64,000 bases of DNA from positions 13,206,001-13,270,000 of the forward strand of contig NC_071332.1 of NCBI RefSeq assembly GCF_010183535.1, written 5' to 3'. The stretch is from Caenorhabditis remanei (lineage: Eukaryota > Nematoda > Chromadorea > Rhabditida > Rhabditidae). The notes under the pieces were generated by a model that was not told where the DNA came from, did not search any database, and worked only from the letters and a program-made list of their open reading frames with translations. Made by a program: the position numbers and the translations under genes. Of the stretch, positions 44,466-57,418 are shown one piece after another; positions within the stretch are counted from its first letter, which is position 1; each line of letters opens with the position of its first letter.

Positions 44466-44652
44466 AACTTCTGTCAATAAAATAATGTACATGATTATGG
44501 CTAATCCTGGATTCGTTTCAACTATTGTGATGATGATCACTGTTCAAAAATCTTACCAAGAATACACACTGAAATTGGTTCTATCAATAATGTAATGTAT
44601 ATTGGATATTTCTCGACTACCGTGATGATTGTACATAAAATTCTTAAGCCAT
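44466..44652 (+). pseudogene. srh relic: two copies of a TM7 segment
   Basis: On the plus strand, about 44475-44590 reads NKIMYMIMANPGFVSTIVMM then QKSYQEYTLKL. This closely matches NNIMFIIISNHGFVSTIVML and QKPYRDYLLKL of the gene at 43070-44224. A second, more decayed version follows (VMYIGYFSTTVMIVHKILK). No other parts of a receptor are present. These are fragments of one or two lost paralogues. Confidence 0.65.
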
Positions 44653-46039
44653 AAAAAACTCTCAATTAAAAAATATCCTTGAAAGTAACATCAACCTAAA
44701 ACTCTATGGAGCAATACAATCTTTCTCATCCGAGAAATCCAATGACTACTACATCGAGTTACATGTGTCGTGTTACTCAATCCTTAGAAACGATGATTAT
44801 ACTTTAACGAACAGCTGAAAGGCATCTTGAGATATTATATTTTTTGAAACCTATCATTATCTGGGACTACACAGGTGCCTCCACCAGACCTCTACGCCTC
44901 AACACCATCCCGTTCCTCCTTGGTCATACATGCTGTTCGTTTCTCAGCCGGCTTCAAGTAGAGTAACCACCACCTGTTCTTCTTTCTCTTTGTCTCTCTT
45001 CTGTACATTATCTCTCATCCCTGTCTTACCAATGTTGACTCAAGACACCAAGCCTCCTACCTCTTCCCCTCTCTTTCCGATTATGACCCCTCTCCTTTAA
45101 CAGTTTCTTCTCTGATTCTTTGATGCTCTCGTCCAATTGAATACTATCTAAATTGTCTCTGTCCTCTCTCCATCTTGTGTACTATCTCTTCTGCTTTATG
45201 CATATTTGGTCCCCTTTTCCTTTTCTCCGTAGCACACTCACAGACAGGTAACATATAGAAGAGCTGTATGCACTATGTCTCTGTATGTTTTCTTATTGAT
45301 TTTGTTTTTGGCTTCAGACTATGAATCATACGCTTTTCAATGACTAATCTCTATTTTTGTACAGTAATTTTGAAATCGGTATTCTACAGAAAGAGTTTGA
45401 TAATGAAGAGCAACTAGTGATTAAGTAAGACTGACACAGTAGATCCTATTACTCTAAGGAAAAACTGCTTCTGAATATCTGAAAAACGCAAAACCCTAGA
45501 AACTCACAGGAAAGATTTTTTTCTGAAACCTCATGAAAATTTTTCCGTTATTTTTTTTTCCCAATAAATGAAAATTTGCATATTTTTATTTGTTTCTGTG
45601 TGAGTCATCCATCTGTTTGTCTCTGATCCCTCTTAACTCTCTTCTTATTTTTTGTTCCCCTTTTATCAGTAAATAGAATCAGCATGCACCCCCACACAGA
45701 TAACAGTTTTTGTATTCTTGTGTATTCCTTACCGTCTGTTTTTTTTTAATTTGGAACGGAAGTGATGTTTTATCACGATGAGAAGTAATGCTACTAGTAA
45801 ATATCCGGTCAACAGCCAAATGAAAAATGTTGAGTTCTTGAACTACCGGTACAATTATAACACTAATTTACTAATTTTGAGATAACATGAATACAGGTTA
45901 TCCGTACGGTTTGTAATATATCATGTTCCAATAAAACTACCGTAACCCGATGTCTGAATTTCCAACTTATCCGATTATTTCACAACCTCTTTTTCCTGTT
46001 GTTTCTCCAATATGAGATTCTTATTTTTCAGTTGAATGA
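44653..46039. other. Upstream region of the Bark-like gene, 1.4 kb
   Basis: AT-rich with a pyrimidine-rich block (about 44880-45250). It ends in ATTTTTCAG at 46022-46030, nine bases before the ATG, which could be a trans-splice (SL) acceptor. No coding exon recognised. Confidence 0.45.
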
Positions 46040-49000
46040 ATGATCCTACGTACCCTCTTACTCATCCTAATCGCTGAGGTAACATGGTGTCAAATCGGTC
46101 AACCAGGTCAGGCGCCCGGCCAAGTTCCTCTGGATCCAGGATACCAACAACCTCTCGAACCAATCAAGAATATTCTACAAGGAGCATACGGTAGCAATGT
46201 GACACTGTACTTCCGAAACAGTCCATATCGAGTTATGGGTGATTTGACGGTCGAATACGGGGTAACGATGGATATTGAAACTGGTACAAGAATATATTTT
46301 GACACTGGAGTTGGATTGATTGTCAAAGGAACACTCAGAGCTATTGTGAGTTTTATTTTAGAACAACTGAAAAATATAATTTTAATTGTAAGCTTCTTCT
46401 CATGACGTCACTCCTAGTATAGTACTTTCCCATGTGAGAGACGCAAACACATAAAGAAATTAGAATTTTCGAAATGAGAAACGAACATATATAGGTGATG
46501 CGAAGGTGTGTACGCAAGCGGAATAATATAATACTATGCAAATAAATGAAGGTTTGAAGTAGGAATTGGAATTGGAAAAAGGATGAGACAAGGGGACATG
46601 TTGAATGTCGAGTGAAACAGAAAACATGATGAGAAAAATTTCGAAAAATAAATTAGTCATGAAAACTTCCAGGGCAATGAATTCGCACATATCGAAATGC
46701 TTCCATATCAACAACAAATCAATTATGACTCCGAGATGCCAAAGTTCCGACTTGTCGATGGACCTACAGTAAGACAAGGAAGACTGCAAGCACAGTTTAG
46801 GGATCGGTGGAGATCTGTGTGTACTATGGTTACTAAGTGAGTTTTTTTCAAGTTATATAAAACAAAAAATAAGCTGTTTCTTTAAAATCCAAAAGTTTGT
46901 TCTTCACAAAATTTGCCGATTAGAAAAAACTCCCGGACTGAGTTTCGCCTAATTTTTAATTGTTTTTTCCTGACAAAAATCTTTAAAATTTTCTCCAGTT
47001 GGACATCCATCGATACTGGAACTGCTTGCCGATCAATGGGTTATTCTGACGGAGGATTCTGGAAATGGTATCGCAGGAATAACGACACTTATCCATTTGT
47101 CATGCCAAAACCAGACTGCCATGGATCTGCAAAAAACCTTTGGGATTGTCCTGCATTTTCTGACCCCCAGAAAATCAGATTGTCTGAAAATCTATGTCAA
47201 GGAGAAGACGATATTGGAATTTATTGCTGGGGACCGCCCACTTTCACCGGATGGGCAAGGCATTGGAAAGGGATTCAGATTCTGAACTCTCCGTTTCATT
47301 ATGTGAATTCTGATCCAGATTTAGTGGCGGTGAATCGAGAATCGAATTCAAGATTGGAATTTGTGGATATTCTATATGCTGGATATGATGGGTAAGATTT
47401 CGAATATTTGAAAAAATTAAAGAAAAATGAACGTATGAATCAAAATTTCTAGAAAAGTTTCTTCGAGCATTTCTGAAATATTCATTCTGAAACGGGAACC
47501 GCCTGTTTTTTCGATCCCAAAAAAACACCAATCTTATTTCCAGAGTGAATAAAAACACAACATCAGCATTATACATAGAAGGAGTACCGCCGATAATGAA
47601 CGGATTACGAATAGAACACAGTGCAAGGGATGGTTTACAGTTGCTAGATACAAATGGTAAACAGTTTTTAATTATTGAAATGTTGCTAATTTCTCGAAAT
47701 TTTAGGGCCCGCCATCATAGCCAACTCAACATTCTCCTTTAATCGAGGTCATGGAATATTCGTGGTCAACACGACGGATGCTCGAATATTTGTGAATAAT
47801 ACTAGGATCGAAGGGAATTGGGGTGATGGAATATGGTATAAACAGAGGACAGGAGTCAATCTGATCGACTACGGAATGAGAGAAAAGAGAGGAGTTGGAA
47901 GTGGTCGATTGGATGAAGAGAAGCCGAGAATTGATATGTGTGCAGAACATCGAATCGATGACAATCACTTTTTCCCTCATTTGATTTCGGTTAATTTGAA
48001 AAATCGAACTTTTCTGGATCCCAGTCAACCGCCCAGTTGTTGGATGGTAGGTCACAACCATTCATATCAGAATAGCTGTAACTGCTTTTTCAGACTGTCT
48101 CACTCCCTCCACGCCTACCGTACACTTACAGTATCCAATGGCTCCACATTCGAGACCTTAACCCAGTGACGTCTCGAACAACTCTTTTGATCTGTGATTC
48201 GAACAATCCAGATGAGAATTCATGTTCGACGCAAAGATTCAGAATTCCTATCAGAAATGAGATATATCCACAAAGTATATCTCTGAAAAGTTCTGGAAAA
48301 CCATTGTATTTAGCATTGGAACACGTTTTGGATGGAGATCAAGCGGGATATGTTCAAGGAGATGTCTATCTTCTCTTCAATATTCATGCATCAGTTTTGG
48401 GTTAGTTTTTTTTTGAAAACGATCTGGAGAATTAAAATTTCTGATTTCTAGACAAAGCTTACTACGGTCTGAACGTTACCAACTGTATAATCGAGAAAAA
48501 CACTGGAAATGGAGTTTTTGCGAATGAGATTCGAGAGAGGACTGCATTGACAAATGTGACTTTGGATGAGAACCAGGGATATGCTGGGTTCATGGTCAGG
48601 GACGGTGCTGCAGACATCTGGCTCAATGAGACAAGAATCCTACGTAATTGGGGTGACGGAATGAATATCTCATATGCTGGAGGATCTATCATGGTGAATG
48701 GAACTCGAATTGAGAAGAATCGATGGAGAGGAGCAGCCATTCACTACAATCAGACCATCCCATTCTTCCCTTTGTACAACGAAGTGATATTCAAGGGACG
48801 TCCGTCAAACAACAAATTCTATCTCCCGACTATCATATCTGAAAATGAGTGGGGAGGTCTTCTGGTTGGTAATTACTGTGCTTACGGTAATGAATCTTCG
48901 TGGAGATGGAATTCTAGAAACCCACCAATACAAGGACTGTATCCAAAACTTGAATCGAAGATATTGATTTCATGGGTAGAATTTCTGAAGAACCAATATC

Positions 49001-52000
49001 ACCCGGCGATGGAAATATTCTCGTGTCGAGACCCTCATGTCACCACAAATATAGTTGATATCACTGGAAATCGAGTGGATGGAAATTTGGGATTTGGAAT
49101 GAGAATATCACCTGCTGTGAACATGCATACTTTGATCAATTCGAATCAGTATTTGCATAATAATGACACGGCGTTGTACGTAAGGAATGCTCAGTGGCCA
49201 GAGTTGGTCAACTTACCGGCGGAGGTTTGTTCTATTGTATCACCATTACAAGTGATTTCCTAATATTGAATTCCAGGTTACAATATCCAAAAACGTGTTT
49301 AAGTTCAACCATGCCAAGTACATTATTTCAATTGGAATGAATGAAGATGGTCCACGACAATTTTTGACATTCAATCAGCAAAACGAGGTGCGTTTTTATT
49401 AGTATTTCAGAAAAGTTCTGGAAAAAATTTCATGTTCAAAATCCAACCTGTTCTTCTAGATCCGTGCCAACACAGTCTTCGATCCATTCCCATCTCTACC
49501 CCCTAGAAGTACTCCATATGCGGCACTTGTCGTCTCATCATCCAACGTCAAAATCCACCGTAATTGTTTCAACAATGAACGTGCAAAATACGAGATTGCA
49601 ACTGAATTGGAAAGGCATGCGAAATGGATTGATGCACGAGAGAACAACTGGGGATTTCAAGAAATTCCTCGATTCATCGATAAGTTTTTCGATCAATTCA
49701 ATAGATATTCTCTGGCTTCAATTGATATTGACCCGTATATGGCTGCATGCAACCAACGAATGCCTTATATCAGTCTGTTGAATGGAGCATTTCGACAATT
49801 CAAAAAAGCTTCTGAACCGAATAAGTTAGGAGGAATCATTTATGAAAATCATGATTTACTGAAGGGCCGCTATACCGTGACCGAAGATTTGCAAGTTGTT
49901 CCTGGAGCTAAATTAACAATCGCCTCGGGATCTGTTCTCGAATTCAATCATGGAATAGGAATGATAGTTCAGGGAGATTTGATAAGAAATGAATACGATC
50001 AAGATGAGAAAGTTATCTTCACTTCATCACCATTTACTTTGGCAAAAAGACAGAATATTCGATTAGTCGATGTGGATGGAAATGATGAAGTGACTGAAGG
50101 AAGACTTGAAGTTCTTGTAGATGACCAATGGGGTACTGTATGTAACAGAAGTTGGACACCTCAGTTAACAATTCTGGCATGCAATCAATTGGGTCTAGTC
50201 GCCGATATTCAGTATTTTGAGAACTGGAGAATATTCCCAGAGGCTGGAGATCTCCCGATGGTTATGGATAATATTAGATGTGAAGAGAATGAAGTTGATT
50301 TGACAAGATGTCGTCATGATGGAGTTGAAAGGAACTGTGCTGCTGGGTGTCGAAGTTCGGAGGTTGTTGGTGAGGTTTTTATTTTGAAAATCATAATGAA
50401 ATTATTCTTCGTCAGGCCTACGATGTCTGGAACCCCGTTGGGCCGGTGTCCGTTACTCTCTTCTTGCCAACCCACCTACAGTAACTGGACAGACAACAAT
50501 GGATAATTGGAGAATTGAGAAAGGAGGCCTCTTCAATTTCAGAACTTCCGAATTCTGTGCCGCATTCAAAATTGATTGGAATTATCACACATTTCATCGA
50601 CTGGAAGTTAAGGTTAGTTTTAATTTTCAACTTATTCAAAAACAATAAAATTTTCTGTAGAACAATTTTTGGGATGGCGTGGATGTTGTCTACAATGATT
50701 TGGTCAAGAAACCAGCAATCCGGAATAGTATCATCTCTAACAACAGAAATAACGGCTTTCATATCCGATCTGCTGGGATTACTGTAGAGAATGTTAGTTT
50801 TTGGGTTGGGTTACGATACCGACTCTTTGAAATTTCAGGTGACAATATCATTCAGTGGGCAGTCGGGAATGAGATATAATCCATCAGTATCTGCATTAGA
50901 ACAAGATGATATAGTTTCATGGCTTAGTTTGAAAGAGCAACCAGAGTTGGAGGCTAATAACATTTTTCGAATTCCGGATCAAAAATTGGATTTGATTGAA
51001 GTAATGGAGAGTAATCTGAACCAGAGGAAGTTCTTGGTGGCTGCTGAAACTGATGATTGTCCGGATGGTAGGAAATATTTGTTCCTTAAAAATGTCAACC
51101 CTCTATTTTCAGATCCCCTTCAAGAATGTGTCTACAATCTGATGATCCGATCTGTTGGTTATCAATACGGCCTTGCTTCCAAAATGGCAATTCAAATCGT
51201 GAATGCTCCATCAAATGTGTCAGATGAAGACGCCATTTTCACGGAGGTCTCGACTGGCAAATCATGGAGTGCAAGGAAAGATCAAATTTATGTGAGTGTT
51301 TCTGGTTAGAGCATGCTAATTAATATCTCTTGTGAATTTCAGTTCCCAGTTGTCTCTACAGAAAACGCGATGCGAATGAGATACACCAGATCATATGGAA
51401 AACCGAAATTGGTGATTTTAGTATTGTTCTTGGACAGTGAGTTTTTTGTTATTTGTTTCTCCTTCCCAATCAGGGTTTTTCAGCCCAAGAGTACGTTGAC
51501 CGATTCATTCATCTCTATCAATCACGTGTCGAAGACAATCAATACGGATTCTCTGCAGTCCACTATTCAAATTTGACATTCTCGGATGGAAGACTTTCCA
51601 ATCGTTGGAATAACGAAAAGATCTGGTTACAAAAAGTGAATTTCACTCGGAATTCGGAAGCAGTCGTCTGGTTACACTCTCCTCAACACGCTGTTATACC
51701 GGGAACTCCGATTGCGGAGATCACTTATCATTTCGATAATTGTAGTGTTGTTGATAACACTGGACCAATCATTGAATCTCATCGAGATCTATATGCATCT
51801 GCTAATGTTTTCCATTGGATTTTATGGTCGAACACTTTCGCAAACAATTCAAGAAGTGGAATTGCGGTGGCTCTTCCTGATACCTATGATTTGTTGGCCA
51901 AACAGACACACAGTTTTTGGGTTAGTTTTTAAAATATTCAAATGTAGAAGTTCATGGTTTTTCAGCTAACCGAGAACCGATTCGAACGAAACGATGATTT

Positions 52001-55000
52001 CAAAATTCTCGTTGACGGATACTACGCGTTCGCTAACATTTCTTCCAATAATTTCACTCAAAACTATGCTCCAAAACAGTTCGGAATGTTGGAATTACGT
52101 GGAATGGAGAAGAAATTGATATGCGAGAGAAATCGATTCTTCTTCAACTGGGGACACTGGATGATCAAAATAGATGCCACATCACAGTACCTAAAACAAG
52201 TGGATGTGCCAAGTTATGTACGATACAACTACATTGAGAAGAATACGTTTATAAGGCAACGTGCAGATTATGTGGATATGTGGCCTCGATCATATGCACT
52301 CGGAGTTTTCGGATCACAAAAAATCGATGTTCATTTCAATAGATTTTTCAATGATCTTATGGACTTTGAGCTGGTTTCAGGATCAAAAGTAAGTTTTTAA
52401 ATTTCAAAACAATTGCATCGACCGGGAATCGAACCCGGGCCGCCCGCGTGGCAGGCGAGCATTCTACCACTGAACCACCGATGCGCCGAGAAAAGCAGAT
52501 GGAAAAAGAGTATTTGAAAACGATTGTGAAAAGAATAATACGAGAGAGGGGTAGAGAAAAAGAGAGGATGGTGACTAGTAGAGAACGGGAACATAGACAA
52601 AAACATATTCGGAGAATCACCAAGTAATAAAAGTGGGATTAGAATGGATATGAATGAGGATCCACCACTCTAACGTCTTACATTTTCAGTACACCGACAT
52701 ATATGATACCATGAATGCCACGTATAACTGGTGGGGCACAGGGAATGAAGCTGTTATCTCACAACGTGTATTCGATTTCGATGACTGGAATACTTATACG
52801 CGTGCCCAATGGTCTCCTTTCTACGTCTCCAATGACTTATCGATCAATTTCTGGTGGAATCCATATAGAGATGGTCAATTGGCTAATGCCACCTATATCG
52901 AACCTACTGTACATGATCTACACGGCAGGGTTTACGAGGATAAAAACTTGACATTGATCACTGAGAGATGGTATGAATTCCCTCATTACTATCGTCCGTT
53001 CCGCCCGTATCGTATCACACGTGACGTCACAATTATGCCAGGAGCCACGTTGTACATTCAGGAAAATGTTGAGGTTCATATATGGCCGAATGTCAGGATT
53101 TTGGTATTGGGGAATCTTGTGGCCGAGGGATCCTATTGGCAACCTATAAGGTTAGTTGAGGGAATGAAGTAGACCTAGTAATCTGAATAATTTTAAGATT
53201 CAAACCAATCAACACCACGGAATACAATGAAATCAAAGGAAGAATTCCAACTGAATACCGGAAAAAGAGAGGAATTGTGTTTGATGGTGAACCAGCGAAT
53301 TCTGAGAAGCCTCGGCCTAAACGTGCCTCGGACCGGTCGAAGCCTGATCTCGTCTTCCGTGATTTCCCAACTCTCCATCGTGATGATCCCTACTATCAAA
53401 GATTTACCGTATCCCTGACAGCTAATGGGTCGGATTACGGTAGATCTGGATTCTTACAAATCTACAATGCAACTACAGGAGAAACGATACCAAGTTGTGA
53501 TCGGCAATTCACGATTCGAAATGCTCAAGTTGTATGTAGGGAGTTGGGAATGGAGACTCAGAACGTTTACCATTGGTTGACACCTCGATGGGACTATAAT
53601 CCTCAGCTAAGAATTCTGAAAACGTATATGGAGCCACGTGAATGTCGAGGTGATGAACCAAGTCTGGATCGGTGTAACTTGCGGTTATCCGGAAATGATT
53701 CCCAGTGGATGTGTATGGATTCAGAGAATTTCAACTACATTTACTGTGGAACAAATCGGAGTTTATCCAGAGAATATATTGGCAATTGGGGAGGAATCAC
53801 GTTTGCTCAACCCACTTTGGAGCATGAATATGGAGAGAAGAGAGGCACAAGAAAGGAGAAATCAATTCTTCAAAATGTGGAGATTGTTGGTGGAGGAGCT
53901 GGACATAATGACTCGTGGCAGAGTGCAGGTAAGCGGTATTCCCAAACTAGACAAATCACAATTTCTTGTTCACAGGTCTCCAAATATTCCACCGATCGCC
54001 CATTCTTGACCATGTGAATGTAACCAACTGCTCAGTTCATGGGGTTCAAGTCATCTCTCCGAATGATCGTATCACTTTGCTCAATCTGAATGTCACATTC
54101 AATCAAGGACAAGGTGTCAACATAATGACAACATTTGTACAAGCACCCAGTACATCTCAAGATGCAATGAAGAAACCAATGAGTATACCGTACTACAGTC
54201 AGGGTATGATGGATATGTGTGCCGCTGTCAAACGGTTCGAAGTCAAGAATCGAATATTGGTGGGTCTAGATTTCAAAACTAAAAGCAACTTCTTTTTATT
54301 TTCAGCTCTACTACAAATATGACTCCTTCCCTGTCGATTGTGTAAAAGTCTTCACTTCTCATGGAAGACGTGTGGCTTTCCGAATAGTTCAATATCATCT
54401 ATACTCCTCTCCGACTGACTTAGGACGATCGGATGCTCTCCGTTTATATAGCTCCGAGTCATTTACTCCAATGAGTCTTCTGGCTGACTTCAGAAGTGAC
54501 TATCAGTCTGTTGATCCATCTGTTGCTGTGTCTTCTGAAGAGATTGCTGTTCATTTGAGAGCGACGGCGGCTGATGGAGTTTATGGATTTATTGCAGAGG
54601 TTTCAGCGTTGCCAAGTAATTCAGAGCAGCGTAAGTTTGTTTTTTCAAGTCCCACGATACAATTTAAATTTCTATTTTTAGACACCGTCGGCGAAGTTGT
54701 CATCCGAGGGTCTCGAATGGATAACAATGATCGTGGAGCCATTGAATACTCGAATTTGGGAGAAATGAGTCCAAATCTAGTCATTGAAAGTTCTTCGTTC
54801 TCCTACAATGGAATTCATTTATTCGGAAATATCTCAACATCTAGTCAAGCTATCCAGCTACATTTGCACAATACTGTGGTAGGCTATAGTAATCCTTGAT
54901 TTGCCTCTAATACTCATATTTCCAGTTCTTCTTATTCCGGTCCAATTCAATTGCTCATAATCGCGGTGGCCTTTACATTTCAGCTACTTCAAGTAGTCCG

Positions 55001-57418
55001 GTGGTCCGTTTGGGAGCACTCGTCAAAAATTGCATGTTTGTATATAATTCGAATTCAACTACTGTAGCATTGAGTGGAAATAACTATCAATCAGTAAGAA
55101 TCATATACGCACAGTCACGCATCTGAATCTTTTCTTTTTCCAGATTTCTCTCCTCAACAATGTCATTAGTCACAACTTTGCTCTCTACCATGACACTGTA
55201 GTCGCTCATGACGTGGCAATCAACATGACACGTAACACTTTATTCTCGAATACCGGTCTTCACACTCTGGATATTCATGCCAACTCAAAGATATCAGCCG
55301 ATAAGAACGTGTTCTTCTATAATCATTTCCATGATAATTTGGCCTTGGGTCATGGACATCAATACATGGAGAAGTTCGGATATCAACCACAAAAAGAGAA
55401 TAACGAATTTTTGAATCGACCGAGAAGAGAAATTGGGAAATCTGAAATGGATAGGAAAAAAAGACAGGTAAGAAAAATTCAAGTCAATCCTCCTTTCTCA
55501 AACCATTGTTTTTTCAGGTTCTCACTCAACAAGGAGTCTCATTCGACTGGTGGACTCACGTTGACAACGAAACGACCCGTTACAGATCCACAATTATTGC
55601 TGGAAGCTCTCAAGAAATCTTCAAATTCAATACATTCAACGATCCATTAAATGATTACGAGTTGACGACTGGAAGACAATCACAATATGAAATTGGATCG
55701 ATTGATGCGAAAGAAAACTATTGGGGATATCCAGGAACAATTGGAGTTGCTTCTGGAAAGATCCGAGATCATGAAGATTATCCAGAGTTGGTCAAAGTGG
55801 ATTACACTCCGGTTATGGAATCTAACACTAGTTTGATTGAGGGAGATTGTCCTGCTGGATGGTTCCAGGTTAGTAATAAATACCGATTTTATGAATTAGA
55901 CAATGCTTTTCATTTTGTTTCAGGCTGGTCACGAAGAGTTCAAGTCCTGTTTCCTGTTTGTTCCATCTGCTGTAACATACACAAAAGCTGTGGAATACTG
56001 TAAAGAACTCGGTGCATTCGTACCGTACCTCCGGATAGATGACATCCTTCAAACCCAATTGGCACAAAGAATTGAGAAGTTTTCAATCGATATGATAACA
56101 GATCAAGAGAGATTGAAAGCATACGGAGTAGAAGATGATATTCATTTATGGATATCTTCAGTGAATATTCCCAATACTCAATGCGGATGGTTGAGTGCAA
56201 GAACTCGAAGAATTGGAGATGTCAATTGTAATATTCTCCTTCCGTTTGTGTGTGAAAAGGGAACTCATCCATATTCTGAACCAATTCTTTGGAGGCCTGG
56301 AATCATTATTCCATTGGTTATTTTCTGTATCGTGTTGGCACTTCTCGTATTGCTGGTTGTATGTTGGTGCTGTAAATCGAGAAAACGAAATGAGGTTTTG
56401 ATAGAGAGAAAACAAGCGGCGAGAGCTAGTCTGAAACTACAAAAGTGAGTTTTTGATGATTTCACAGAGCAATAGTGAACCGAACAACTTTTCAGGAGAC
56501 ATCAAGAACATCAGAAGAAGAAAATGCAGACAGGATCCGAGCACACACATACATCGGCTCATGCCAGTTTGGATGGTGGTTCGACCATCAGTGCTTATGA
56601 CTGGTAAGTAATTCGATGAACCTGTCGTTTGAGATTCCAGTGCATGACATCCCAAAATTCAACTTTTCAGGCGCGCCGGTCGTCAACCACCTCGACAAAT
56701 CGCCCGATCTCCGACTGACACGTTGAGCACTGCCACATCTGATCACACTTATTCATACGCAGCTTATACTCCTCATGGTGGACCAACAACAACGACAGGA
56801 ACATTCCAGTCAAGGTGAGTTGAACATCTCCGCGGACATGTAAGAAAATCTAATTTTCCAGACGCAACAACCGTTACGTATCGACCAATCCAAATGGATA
56901 CTCGGAAATCACCACTCCCACTACCACTACAGTACCCTACACGGGTGCCACGTCATCAACTGCAACCACTGTCAAAATGCGACCTCATCAATTGAGAAGT
57001 GACACATCAGATGCCACATCGTGTAGTACATGTCCATCGGATTCAGAAAGAACTTCTACAGCTACTGACATCTCATCTTCATATACAAGTGAAGCATCTG
57101 AAAGTACACTTCAGAGTACTGTAGTCAATAATCGAAGATCCCCCCTTCCACCAGCTAGAAGTCCGATTCCAGCATTGAGAAAGGGAAATTCCAATGGATT
57201 CCTGAATATGACTAACAACTTCCAACCGTTGCCAACGGATCCGCCAAGGTAATAATTTGTGAAAATCCACTTCCCCCGATACCAATCCTATTTCCAGATC
57301 CCAACCACCCGCTCTCCAATCCCAATCATCTCTAAACCGTTTTGTGGAACTTCATGCTCCGCCACGTACCGGAGGATCTCTAAAACACAAAAAACCAGTT
57401 ATCGAAACTTCTATGTGA
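46040..57418 (+). CDS. Giant SRCR / beta-helix / C-type-lectin membrane protein (Bark beetle/Anakonda-like)
   Basis: Twenty-nine exons from 46040-46345 to 57298-57418 keep frame and sum to 3,076 residues. Order: signal peptide (MILRTLLLILIAEVTWC); SRCR domain about 127-236; right-handed beta-helix repeats (NNxI, NWGDG and GNxxxG turns) to about 1030; SRCR 2 about 1035-1150 (GRLEVLVDDQWGTVC); more helix; SRCR 3 about 1925-2045; helix to about 2640; C-type-lectin-like domain about 2643-2765 (CRDs with WISSVN, CGWL, LPFVCEK); one TM near 2770-2795; CWCC palmitoylation-like motif; a 280-residue Ser/Thr-rich tail ending IETSM, a possible PDZ ligand. Drosophila Bark/Anakonda has this plan and similar length and organises tricellular junctions. 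The NWW/NYWG repeats match. The nematode role is unknown. A tRNA gene lies antisense in intron 16. Confidence 0.85.
52414..52484 (-). tRNA. tRNA-Gly (GCC)
   Basis: 71 nt on the minus strand inside intron 16 (52389-52689) of the large gene. The acceptor stem GCATCGG pairs with TCGATGC and is followed by discriminator A. The A box GGTTCAGTGGTAGAATG and B box GGTTCGATTCCC are canonical. The anticodon arm CCTGCCACGCGGG carries anticodon GCC. All four stems pair, so it is probably functional, transcribed by Pol III opposite to the host gene. Confidence 0.96.
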
